A stretch of DNA of 36,656 nucleotides from Candidatus Anammoximicrobium sp. GTDB lineage: Bacteria > Planctomycetota > Planctomycetia > Pirellulales > Pirellulaceae. This document shows, in pieces, positions 16,401 to 23,562 of this stretch. Position numbers and translations under genes: made by a program. A model generated the notes under the pieces. The model was not told the DNA's origin. It ran no database searches and saw only the letters and a list, made by a program, of their open reading frames with translations. The stretch's first letter is position 1. Every line of letters begins with the position of its first letter. Location of the stretch: the NCBI GenBank assembly GCA_012515235.1, contig JAAYYU010000361.1, forward strand, positions 1 to 36,656. Direction: 5' to 3'.

Positions 16401-16540
16401 TCCTGGTTGACGACGGCGCTGGCAAAGACGCCCGCTTCTGGAAATTGGCCCAATCGCTGTCCGCGCTGTATCCGAAGAACACCGACGAAAAACGCTGGGT
16501 AGACGGGGTGCTGGCGAGAAAGAAAGGACTTGGTATGTGA
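13463..16540 (+). CDS. DUF1156-type adenine-specific DNA methylase
   Basis: The product has 1,025 residues. The N-terminal DUF1156 signature is present (LIEVDLPIRRIS, then HGHISTLHIWWARRPLAACR). Motif I is DPFAGGGSIPLEAL (about 178-191), binding S-adenosylmethionine, with an acidic SDLNP strand after it. Motif IV is DPPYYDAVPYADL (about 584-596), the N6-adenine catalytic loop. The roughly 400 residues between them hold Cys pairs (CEGPGC, CPCC, CGAPGC) likely to bind zinc, and probably the target-recognition part. The C-terminus is acidic then basic (KKSPQKTLF). The start at 13463 has GGTGG upstream. It would mark host DNA to separate self from invader. The middle (about 14440-15640) has relaxed third positions unlike the flanks. 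It lies 91 bases after the AlbA_2 gene and just before the small gene at 16581. Confidence 0.93.
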   Translation: MGLEPALNNSTYPKRLIEVDLPIRRISAHARREKSIRHGHISTLHIWWARRPLAACRAVICAALWPDPADPICPPMFRDEAARLINAFAAKADGDMKLLATSSEESKTRWEKLAKTPLDTADSASLPVLRAALLDFIADFANWDNSTVKEYLETSRALTQAAHEALGGEPGTRPLVVDPFAGGGSIPLEALRVGADAFASDLNPVAVLLNKVVLEYIPKYGQRLADEVRKWGEWIKQEAEKELAEFYPKDPDGATPIAYLWARTIQCEGPGCGAEVPLIRSLWLAKKANRSVALQLVPNPKAKRVDFRIIVKQGGKWVGQDDPKTEMSDPQFDGTVKRGSATCPCCGYTTPGTRVREQLRPRRGGGNDARLVSVVTTRPTQAGRFFRLPTEVECGAPGCAAIELENRDREYRGRMPLVPREPIPKGASRSGGGSPFTVFIYGMEQWYDLFTARQLLVLTTLVRLVGTLATRHGGHEDNSIADAVQTILACAVDREAEHLSSLCRWNASAQKMQATFGRQAIPIVFDFCEANPFGGSVGSWKNLLECVLIPFETGSGVEVSGHIEQAPAQTHPLPDDSAVAFFTDPPYYDAVPYADLSDFFFVWLRRMILAGVPDVELTPKAEECIVDASRRKDKARYELMMKEAMAEGRRILSPTGIGTIVFAHKSTAGWEAQLQAMIDAGWIMTGSWPIDTEMGTRLRAMASAALASSIHLVCRPRESSDGSVRADDVGDWRDVLVELPRRIHEWMPRLAEEGVVGADAIFACLGPALEVFSRYSRVEKASGEVITLREYLEQVWAAVSTEALSMIFKEADAAGLEPDARVTAMWLWTLGGGNGADSTADDEAAPEEGPDDEESSSSGKESAVGYTLEYDAARKIAQGLGIHLEEIDSVVEVKGDKARLRPVAERTKHLFGKDEAAPAATRRKKKSPQKTLFAELDESEAAEGGWSEMKGPALGETVLDRVHQAMILFAAGRSDAIKRFLVDDGAGKDARFWKLAQSLSALYPKNTDEKRWVDGVLARKKGLGM

Positions 16541-16580
16541 GTCTTGGCTAGGCTCGCCCAATGATTTCGAGGAGCGAGGT

Positions 16581-17033
16581 ATGTCGCATTTTATAGCCTA
16601 TTGGACGCCTGATTCTGTTGCTGCAAACGAACAAAGGCCCCTGCTGGGCCATGTGCCCAGTAACCAGTTGCATAAGGTCCGTATTGGTAGTGTATTGTGG
16701 GTTGTCACGAGCGAAGAACCAAACGACCTTGTTCTGGTGGGACGTTTGCGCGTTGATCGCATACTCAGTCAGTCACAGGCATGTGCATTTCTCGACGACT
16801 GGAACCTCTGGCAAGCGAAGTATCACGCCGTGTGTGATGAACCTCAATTGAAGGTGAATCTGGACATATCCCGATATGCGAGAAGCCTGACATTTGAAGG
16901 GCCCACCAAGAGATTACCAGTTGGATTCACGGGACAGAGCTTCCAGGCACTCAGAAGGCTCGACGTCTCGTCTGCCAATCTGCTCGAACGCCTTTTTGCC
17001 CGAGCGCTGCTTGAGCGGGCAGAGGAGACATGA
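16581..17033 (+). CDS. Small protein, possible PUA/EVE-like modified-base reader
   Basis: The product has 150 residues. The start HFIAYWTPDSV, then GSVLWVVTSE and LVLVGRLRVDRIL, followed by WNLWQAKYHAV, resembles the beta-barrel layout of PUA-like (EVE/ASCH) domains that bind modified bases or RNA. The match is by eye and not decisive. GGAGCGAGGT stands immediately before the ATG at 16581; the frame open from 16530 has no comparable site. It lies 40 bases after the methylase and 45 before the ATPase. Its composition is clearly less GC-rich than the ATPase gene and like the middle of the methylase gene. If it reads methylated DNA, sitting between writer and ATPase would make sense. Alternative: an unrelated small accessory protein. 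Confidence 0.7.
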   Translation: MSHFIAYWTPDSVAANEQRPLLGHVPSNQLHKVRIGSVLWVVTSEEPNDLVLVGRLRVDRILSQSQACAFLDDWNLWQAKYHAVCDEPQLKVNLDISRYARSLTFEGPTKRLPVGFTGQSFQALRRLDVSSANLLERLFARALLERAEET

Positions 17034-17078
17034 TAGGCCAGCGGAGAATACGCCGTAAAAGAGAAGGGATCGTCGCTG

Positions 17079-20018
17079 ATGGCAAAACTGAAACCCTGGT
17101 ACCAAGTCGTAACACCCCGCGAGGACTTGCGGGAGAATCGCCCGATGGACGCGTCGGAGTTCGCCGTCCATCTGGACCACATCCGTGAAGGCCGCGAGAC
17201 AGTGTCCAAGGACTACAGCGAGCCGAATCGGTTTTTCGAACGGACCTACATGACGGGAAGTCTGCTGGACTTGTGTTCGCAGGTCGTACGCCGCCTGTCG
17301 GGAATCCAAGTCGAAACATCGGCCGTATTCAACATGGCCACACAAATGGGCGGCGGCAAGACACACTCGCTAACGACCACCTATCACTTGGCGACACACG
17401 GAGAACCGGCCAAGCATTGGAAGGGCGTCGATCGGGTGCTCGCCAAGGCCAGCGTGCCGCAAGTGCCCAAGGCGGACGTGGCCGTGTTCGTTGGTACTGA
17501 GTTCGACGTGTTTCATGGCCGCAGCGGCAGCGGGGAACCGATGCGCAAGACACCGTGGGGTGAGATCGCTTGGCAACTCGGCGGCGGGAAGGCCCTGGCC
17601 GCCGTAGCAGAGCACGACGCGAAGTGTGTGGCCCCCGCCGGCGATGCGTTGCGAGCGATGTTGCCTTCCGGACCCACGCTGATCTTGATGGACGAGTTGA
17701 TGAACTACATCAGCCGCGCCCGCACGACGGGGGGCGGCGGCCAGTTCTACGATTTCTTGCAGAACCTATCCGAAGAGGCGAGGGCGCGGAAGAACATGGT
17801 GGTTTGCGTGTCTCTTCCTGCGTCCGAGGGGCCGGCGGCGCAACTGCAGATGAACCCGGATGACTTCCGTGATTACGCTGCTCTGAAGACGTTACTCGAC
17901 CGGGTCGGCAAGGCGATCATGATGTCGGCCGGCGCAGAAATCGCAGAGATCATCCGCCGCCGGCTGTTCGAATGGTGGGGGATGCCAGAGGATGGCCGCA
18001 AGACCGCCAGCGGTTATGCGGAGTGGGCCATCGAACACGCCCCGGAGCTGGTCGGCATCGACGCCGACACCGCCTGCGGGAAGTTCCAGGAGTGCTATCC
18101 ATTTCACCCGTCAGTGCTGTCCGTCTTCGAGCGGAAATGGCAGAGCCTGCCCCGGTTCCAGCGCACCCGCGGCATCCTGCGGCTGTTGGCCTTGTGGGTC
18201 GCCCATGCGTATCAGGAAGAGCATCGCAAGGCGTCGCGCGAGCCGCTCATCACCCTTGGTTCCGCCCCACTGGAAGACCCGATCTTCCGCGCCGCCCTGT
18301 TCGAGCAGTTGGGCTCGACGGAGTTGGAGATTCCCGTCACGACCGACATCGCGGGAAAGAACGACGCCCATGCGGTGCGACTAGACCGGGAGGGCAACGA
18401 AGCGATCAAGAAAGCCAATCTACACCGCAAGGTGGCGTCGACGATCCTGTTCGAGTCCAACGGCGGGATGTGCCAGTCGCAAGCCGAGGCCGCGCTCCCC
18501 GAAATCCGCCTGAGTGTCGGCAGCCCGGACTTGAACTTGGCCGACGTGGACCACGTTCTTGGCGCTCTGGTCAGTACCTGCTACTACCTGAACTGGGACC
18601 GCAACCGGTATCGTTTTGGCTTGACTCCCAACCTGAATCAGGTTTTCGTCACCCGCCGCGGGGCCGTGAAACAGAAGGACATCGACGAGCGGATCAAGCA
18701 GCAGACCCAAAAACAGTTCGGGGAGGGCACGAAGGAAATCGACCGGCGTTTCTTTCCGGAGCGAAGCAACGACGTCCCCAACCGGCCGGCGCTGACCCTG
18801 GTCGTCCTCGGCCTGGAAAACACGCTGAGCCACAGATCGACTCCCCAAATGATGGAGACCATTGTGCGCGAGTGTGGCACTTCCGGCCGCACGTACAAGT
18901 CGGCCCTGATCTTCGCCGTCCCGGACTCGGCCGACGCCATCCGACAGGCAGCGCAAGATCTGCTGGCCTGGGAAGGCATTGACGACGACACGGAGACGAA
19001 ATCGAGGCTGGACGAAGCCCAAAAGCGTCAACTGGCCCGCAGCTTGAACCGCGCTGAGGGTGACATGAAGGAGGCCATCTGGCGGGCCTACCGCAACGTG
19101 TTCCTGCTGGGCACCGACAACAAACTACGCCACATCGACTTGGGGCAGGTCACGTCCAGCATGGCCAAGAGCATCGTCGATCTGTATCTGAACGAATTGA
19201 CTCGCACGGACGACATCACCAAGGGCGTGGGCGCGAGAAAACTGTTGCGCTACTGGCCGCCGGCTCTGACCGAGTGGTCCACGAAGAGCGTCCGCGACGC
19301 TTTCTTCTCTTCCCCGCAACTTCCGCGACTGTTGGACGGAGACGCCGTCAAACGCACGATCAGCGACGGCGTGACCGAGGGCCTGTTGGGCTACGCCACG
19401 AAGGACGACCAGGGCCGGCTGGTGCTGGTGCGCTTCCGGGCCACGCTCAATGAACCCGAAGTCGAAATCGACGAGGGCATGTTCATTTTGAAAGAGGCGG
19501 ACGCTCTCAAATTGGTCGATCCACCGCGATTAGCGCAGATCGCCGTCACTCCGCCCCAAGTCGCGTTGAAGCCGGGTGAGCGTGCCTCGTTCTCGATTGC
19601 TGCGCGCGACCAGTACGACAAGCCCATCGCCGTGCCCGCAACCACGTGGTCGGCCAAAGGCGGCTCGGTCAGCGACGACGGCGTCTTTACGGCCGGCGAG
19701 GCCGAGGGCCAGTACACCGTGCGCGTCACGACCAACGGCCTGGAAGCGATCGCCGAAGTCCGGATCGCCAAGCAGTCGGTATTGCGCCCGCCCCCGCCTC
19801 CCGGCAAGCAACTGATCCGCTGGACCGGCGACGTCCCGCCGCAGAAGTGGATGAACTTCTACACCAAGGTCCTGAGCCGCTTGGTCGCCACCAAGGGCCT
19901 AAAACTGCGAGTCACCTTCGAGGCCCCCGCCGAAGGCGACGAAGGAACGACACAAGCCGACAAAACCAAATCGGGCCTGAAGGAATTGGGACTGGATGAC
20001 AACGTGACACTCGACTAG
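17079..20018 (+). CDS. DUF499 AAA-type ATPase with a C-terminal Ig-like domain
   Basis: The product has 979 residues. Walker A is MGGGKTHSL (GGGKT at about 91-95) and Walker B is LILMDELMNY (about 201-210), followed by a sensor-like VVCVSLPAS. The N-terminal TPREDLRE and EFAVHLDHI segments and overall length match DUF499 ATPases, the family to which BREX BrxC/PglY proteins belong (family knowledge). Residues about 817-897 read as a bacterial Ig-like (Big_2) fold: ITV-type strand QIAVTPPQVAL, GERASFSIAARD, TTWSAKGGSVSDDGVF, GQYTVRV. A short C-terminal domain (IRWTGDVPPQKW) follows. Big_2 domains are usually extracellular, yet no signal peptide is present. It is the last gene of the defence core and would couple ATP use to sensing or loading on DNA. 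Confidence 0.92.
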   Translation: MAKLKPWYQVVTPREDLRENRPMDASEFAVHLDHIREGRETVSKDYSEPNRFFERTYMTGSLLDLCSQVVRRLSGIQVETSAVFNMATQMGGGKTHSLTTTYHLATHGEPAKHWKGVDRVLAKASVPQVPKADVAVFVGTEFDVFHGRSGSGEPMRKTPWGEIAWQLGGGKALAAVAEHDAKCVAPAGDALRAMLPSGPTLILMDELMNYISRARTTGGGGQFYDFLQNLSEEARARKNMVVCVSLPASEGPAAQLQMNPDDFRDYAALKTLLDRVGKAIMMSAGAEIAEIIRRRLFEWWGMPEDGRKTASGYAEWAIEHAPELVGIDADTACGKFQECYPFHPSVLSVFERKWQSLPRFQRTRGILRLLALWVAHAYQEEHRKASREPLITLGSAPLEDPIFRAALFEQLGSTELEIPVTTDIAGKNDAHAVRLDREGNEAIKKANLHRKVASTILFESNGGMCQSQAEAALPEIRLSVGSPDLNLADVDHVLGALVSTCYYLNWDRNRYRFGLTPNLNQVFVTRRGAVKQKDIDERIKQQTQKQFGEGTKEIDRRFFPERSNDVPNRPALTLVVLGLENTLSHRSTPQMMETIVRECGTSGRTYKSALIFAVPDSADAIRQAAQDLLAWEGIDDDTETKSRLDEAQKRQLARSLNRAEGDMKEAIWRAYRNVFLLGTDNKLRHIDLGQVTSSMAKSIVDLYLNELTRTDDITKGVGARKLLRYWPPALTEWSTKSVRDAFFSSPQLPRLLDGDAVKRTISDGVTEGLLGYATKDDQGRLVLVRFRATLNEPEVEIDEGMFILKEADALKLVDPPRLAQIAVTPPQVALKPGERASFSIAARDQYDKPIAVPATTWSAKGGSVSDDGVFTAGEAEGQYTVRVTTNGLEAIAEVRIAKQSVLRPPPPPGKQLIRWTGDVPPQKWMNFYTKVLSRLVATKGLKLRVTFEAPAEGDEGTTQADKTKSGLKELGLDDNVTLD

Positions 20019-20132
20019 ACCGGACGGCTGCACGCCGGCTAGCGCGTGTTCTTGCGGACCAGGGGTAGCGATCGTTTTCTGGCGATTCACCAGCGACTCC
20101 GTGAACATCCGGATCTTGTGAAAGGCAGACGA

Positions 20133-21164
20133 ATGTCCCTCGCAGACGACTTCCGCGAGTTGGCCGACCGCTTTCGGCGAATCGCGACCTCTCCCCACCC
20201 GGACGAATCGGGGGAATTCGTTGATGCAGCGGCATACGGTGGCCAGTTGGTGAGACGGGCGGGCGAGGAGGCGGGCATCACGTTATCTGACGAAATCGAA
20301 TGGCCGGATCTCAGGCTAGGGCTGACTGACGAATCGAACGAAGCCTGGATGTGGTGTTTTCTCGACTTTGTGCATAACTCGGGTTTCCCGCTGCCCGACA
20401 GGGCAGACTTCCCTGAGCCCGCGTTCCCCGCTGACTATGTTGATCGCAGGGCGGCCGAATTGTGCGAAGAGGCGGCCCGTTGGTTGGCCGAGCAAATCGA
20501 GAACCCGCCCGACCGGGGCGAGTTGTTCGACATTTTGATGCACAAGCTCGCCGAGTTGAAAGTGTACGTGGAGAACTCTTCCGAAGGGAGTTTGCTTGAC
20601 GGCTGTGCTACTTTGCTCCTCCAAATCGAACAATGCGCGAGAGATGCGCACATCGCTTGCCCAATTCGCCTTGAGGAAAGAAAAGGCCGCGAGATTCTGT
20701 GGTGGTATGTGCCCTCCGGTGAAGCGTGCGAGGGGTTACGGATCGACGAAGACGCACAAGATGGCGTCAGCCGCGAAGTATGGTTCGGAAGGTTGGCCAG
20801 AGCCCGCACTGATATACTGAGGCACATCCAGATTTGGCAGGACGTTTTGCCGATTTGGCGCTCCGAACTGGAACCCGATACCGATGCGCTCGCCCGCACG
20901 ATTTCGGGGCAGAAGACGCTGTCCGCGGCGACGGCCACACAGTACACCATCCCGCCAGGAGTTCGCACTAGACCGATGAGCAAGAGCGAAGCTGCCCGTT
21001 ACATGGGCTACAAAGGCGGGCCAAAGCGTAAAGCCGCCCAAATCACAGCCGGGATGGAAAAAGGGACGATCCCCAACGAAAAGATAAACCGCCAGAGCTA
21101 CGTCTTCGATATTCGCAGTTTCCCTGCAGACTGCCACCACAAGGTCAGAACTCAGAGCACTTGA
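20133..21164 (+). CDS. Unrecognised 343-residue protein with putative DNA-binding C-terminus
   Basis: No family is recognised. The N-terminal two-thirds is acidic and helical (ADDFRELADRFRRIATSP, AAELCEEAARWLAEQIE). The C-terminal 60 residues are basic: SKSEAARYMGYKGGPKRKAA followed by INRQSYVFDIRSFP, suggesting a helix-turn-helix of the kind that selects a cognate site. The ATG at 20133 has AAAGG 10 bases upstream; an earlier in-frame ATG at 20046 lacks one. It starts 114 bases after the ATPase gene and may belong to the same transcript, or be the first gene after the defence core. A regulator of the element or an added defence component are both possible. Confidence 0.72.
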   Translation: MSLADDFRELADRFRRIATSPHPDESGEFVDAAAYGGQLVRRAGEEAGITLSDEIEWPDLRLGLTDESNEAWMWCFLDFVHNSGFPLPDRADFPEPAFPADYVDRRAAELCEEAARWLAEQIENPPDRGELFDILMHKLAELKVYVENSSEGSLLDGCATLLLQIEQCARDAHIACPIRLEERKGREILWWYVPSGEACEGLRIDEDAQDGVSREVWFGRLARARTDILRHIQIWQDVLPIWRSELEPDTDALARTISGQKTLSAATATQYTIPPGVRTRPMSKSEAARYMGYKGGPKRKAAQITAGMEKGTIPNEKINRQSYVFDIRSFPADCHHKVRTQST

Positions 21165-21228
21165 CTCACGGCTTCTCACCTGATCTGACCGCAACTGGCC
21201 GTGACTCACTCCAACTCGCCAGTCGCAG

Positions 21229-21259
21229 TTGTGGACCGACTACCGAACGGGCGTATATT
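21229..21259 (+). promoter_or_regulatory. Promoter of the mobility module
   Basis: TATATT at 21254-21259 matches the -10 consensus at five of six positions. TTGTGG at 21229-21234 is a possible -35 at a 19-base spacer, slightly long. Transcription would begin near 21266, inside the left arm of the inverted repeat that follows, and would serve the excisionase-like gene and probably the genes up to the integrase. Confidence 0.5.
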
Positions 21260-21318
21260 CTCCGTCAAATGCTGAACGCAACGTGTGCGTTGCCAATTCG
21301 GACCCTTTTTGACGGAGA
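21259..21318 (+). promoter_or_regulatory. Hairpin leader covering the ribosome site of the HTH gene
   Basis: TCTCCGTCAAA (21259-21269) and TTTGACGGAGA (21308-21318) are perfect 11-bp complements. A second small stem AACGCA/TGCGTT (21275-21291) sits between them. The right arm contains GGAG (21314-21317), the ribosome site of the GTG start at 21326, so in RNA the outer stem would hide it. Alternatively the palindrome is an operator for the element's own regulator. Confidence 0.6.
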
Positions 21319-21325
21319 TTGACCA

Positions 21326-21538
21326 GTGGCGAAACGTCCCCCAGCAAGCCCGGATTCACCGGGAGTGATTGTGGCCGATGCAGTCTATCGGCTCGACGAA
21401 ATCCAAAACCGTCTGAAGCTGGGGCAGCACGCGCTGCGTCAAGCGCGGCGGGCCGGTCTTCGCATCCGCCGTATCGGCCGGCGCGGCTATGTTCTTGGCC
21501 GCGACGTGATGGAGTTCATGGATCGAGAAACTCGCTGA
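21326..21538 (+). CDS. Small HTH protein, excisionase-like
   Basis: The product has 70 residues with a winged HTH_17/MerR-like pattern: YRLDEIQNRLKLGQHALRQARRAGL, written here only as a region (about 21-45), then IRRIGRRGYVLGRDVMEFM. This layout is typical of excisionases and small element regulators that bend DNA and direct integrase towards excision. The start is GTG with GGAG 9 bases upstream, inside the hairpin leader. It begins a run of four same-strand genes ending in the integrase, a common excisionase position. It could alternatively regulate transcription of that run. Confidence 0.8.
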   Translation: MAKRPPASPDSPGVIVADAVYRLDEIQNRLKLGQHALRQARRAGLRIRRIGRRGYVLGRDVMEFMDRETR

Positions 21539-21550
21539 GAGGGACTGACG

Positions 21551-22120
21551 GTGCAACCAATAAACCTGCAAGAGATGTTTGGGCGGCGGTATCGCGTGAC
21601 TTTCGACGAAAGCTATCACCACGAGCGGCCCGAATTCCGGGCAGCGGAGGCACCCTGGCTCATGACCCTCCCCTGTCGGCATGGGCACATTTACCCTTGG
21701 GGCGGTGACCTACTGGCAGCCAGTACCTGCAGCCGTGGTTCGGTCGTGAAGAAGCTGCTGGCGTTGCCGTATGTCCAGCTTCGCCAGGATGGCAGCGATG
21801 GCATCAACGTCTCGTTCCCGGTGGGGCATTTTGGCGAAGTGGCGCGGATCATGAAGCCCCGACGGCGACGCCGGCTTTCGGAATCGCAGCGGCGGGCGGC
21901 GACGGAACGCCTCCGGGCGTATCAATTCGCCGCACGTCGCGACGTTCCCAGCGAGCGCCGACGTGTCCGGAGTGGCGTGCCTGATTCGCAGCCCAACGGA
22001 GCCGCGACCGCTAATTTGGACGTGACTTTGCGCCATCCACACAACGAATCCGGAGCTTCCGCGAACCGGGGCCCCAAGGTCGTTGCGAGGCGATCGACGA
22101 TTCACTCGGACAACAAGTGA
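21551..22120 (+). CDS. Unrecognised basic protein (189 residues)
   Basis: It is not recognised. Residues about 1-105 look folded (LQEMFGRRYRVTFDESY, LPCRHGHIYPWGGDLLAAST, VKKLLALPYVQLRQDG). The rest is Arg/Ser-rich and probably disordered (KPRRRRRLSESQRRAA). A GTG start at 21551 follows the HTH gene after 12 bases, with GAGAGGG upstream, so it is probably in the same operon. The place between excisionase-like and primase genes suggests an element-maintenance role, perhaps DNA binding through the basic tail; that is inference. Confidence 0.7.
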   Translation: MQPINLQEMFGRRYRVTFDESYHHERPEFRAAEAPWLMTLPCRHGHIYPWGGDLLAASTCSRGSVVKKLLALPYVQLRQDGSDGINVSFPVGHFGEVARIMKPRRRRRLSESQRRAATERLRAYQFAARRDVPSERRRVRSGVPDSQPNGAATANLDVTLRHPHNESGASANRGPKVVARRSTIHSDNK

Positions 22121-22227
22121 ACTGGACGACCACGCGATCCAAGTTCCGCTACCGAGAATTCCTAAACCAAAAAACGGGCGACGTGCTGCTTTGGGGAAGC
22201 CTGTCACGACGCCCTGGAGATCACACG

Positions 22228-23475
22228 ATGAATGATAACAGCAATCACCTTGCGGCGAAAGGGCGGTCGGTTCTGGAGAATGCCCTGGACTACGCAAGTC
22301 GCGGCTGGTGTATCGTTCGTGCCGCAGCGAACAAGAAGAAACCTCTGGGAAAATGGACCCAGTTCCAAACCGAGAGGCCGACCGAAGAGATGCTTCAGAA
22401 GTGGTTCGGCAACGGCAAGCAACGGAACCTGGGCGTCATTCTGGGGCAGGTGTCGGGCGGCTTGGCGTGCCGCGACTTTGACACCATTGAGAGTTACAAG
22501 CGATGGGCGGCTGCACACGGCGACTTGGCCGCGAGACTGCCCACGGTCAAGACAAGGCGAGGCTACCACGTCTACTTCATTACAAAAGAACTTCGTTACA
22601 TCGAACTGTCCGATGGCGAATTCCGCGCCGACAGCAAGCACTTCAACATGCTGCCGCCAAGCCTGCATCCAGAAGGTCATGTCTACAGATGGGTAATCAC
22701 AATGCCGGACGGTCCGCTGCCGTTCATCGCCGACGTGAACGCCGCTGGTTTTCTCGACACCAAAGCCACTGAAACCCATGCAACAGAGAGCACACAGATT
22801 ACGGAGATTACGGACGACAACCGAGGATTACTAAGGTCAACTGAGGCAATGTGTGTGGAGGGTGTGTGCAGCGACACACCAGAACAACCAAATGGCTCTG
22901 TTGTCTCCGTACACTCTGTTGCAGGTCCCAGCGTAGAACAAGTGATCGAGGAGTCGCTCCCGAAGCAGATACGACAGCGACATTGCCAAGTCTTCGACCT
23001 TGCACGCGCCTTAAAAGCGATTCCCTGGCTGGCGGATGCAGAAGGCAAGTCTCTGGAACAGTACGTCCGACGTTGGCATTGCCTTGGTGTCAAGCGAGGC
23101 GTCATTGCCACGGTGCCGTTCGAGGAAACTTGGATTGATTTCTCCCTTGCATGGCCGAAAATCAAATTCCCCAAAGGAGCCGAACCGATGGCAACGATTT
23201 TTTCGCGAGCCCAGAATGCCATTCCACCTGCGGCGCAGAAGTACGAGCAATCGGGGCTGCGTGTCCTGGTGGCAATTTGCCGAGAGCTGCAACGGGCGGC
23301 TGGCACAAACCCTTTCTTCCTTGGGTGCCGTACCGCCGGCCGACTGCTCGGTGTGGACCACACGACGGCTTGGCGCTGGCTCTGGCTATTAAAGCAAGAC
23401 GGCATTCTCCACGAGGTCGAAAAAGGCGATCACGCCAAACGTCGAGCAAGCCGATATCGGTATCTCCGCGAGTGA
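22228..23475 (+). CDS. Prim-Pol (bifunctional primase/polymerase N-terminal type) replication protein
   Basis: The product has 415 residues. The N-terminal half fits the AEP-type Prim-Pol domain: GWCIVRAAANKKKPLGKW (about 26-43), NLGVILGQVSGGLACRDFD with the catalytic aspartates near 84-86, and TRRGYHVYF (about 108-117) with the conserved histidine. The middle (about 190-240) is Thr/Glu-rich linker. The C-terminus has a possible winged-helix, GRLLGVDHTTAWRWLWLL. No helicase domain is fused, unlike larger primase-helicases. The ATG at 22228 has GGAG 10 bases before it. Such proteins start replication of mobile elements, so this element may replicate after excision. It precedes the integrase by 87 bases. 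Confidence 0.85.
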   Translation: MNDNSNHLAAKGRSVLENALDYASRGWCIVRAAANKKKPLGKWTQFQTERPTEEMLQKWFGNGKQRNLGVILGQVSGGLACRDFDTIESYKRWAAAHGDLAARLPTVKTRRGYHVYFITKELRYIELSDGEFRADSKHFNMLPPSLHPEGHVYRWVITMPDGPLPFIADVNAAGFLDTKATETHATESTQITEITDDNRGLLRSTEAMCVEGVCSDTPEQPNGSVVSVHSVAGPSVEQVIEESLPKQIRQRHCQVFDLARALKAIPWLADAEGKSLEQYVRRWHCLGVKRGVIATVPFEETWIDFSLAWPKIKFPKGAEPMATIFSRAQNAIPPAAQKYEQSGLRVLVAICRELQRAAGTNPFFLGCRTAGRLLGVDHTTAWRWLWLLKQDGILHEVEKGDHAKRRASRYRYLRE

Positions 23476-23562
23476 CCGGACTATGCGAAAATGACGGGAC
23501 GGCATCAGCGAATAACCAGTTGGCGGGACTGATTATCGAACGGGTCAAGAAAGGAGAAACGC

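Noticed and set aside
8462..20018. DISARM system
   Set aside because: A SNF2 helicase and a methylase are present, but no drmA (DUF1998 helicase), drmB or drmC (phospholipase D) homologue is visible; DUF1156 with DUF499 points to a different system.
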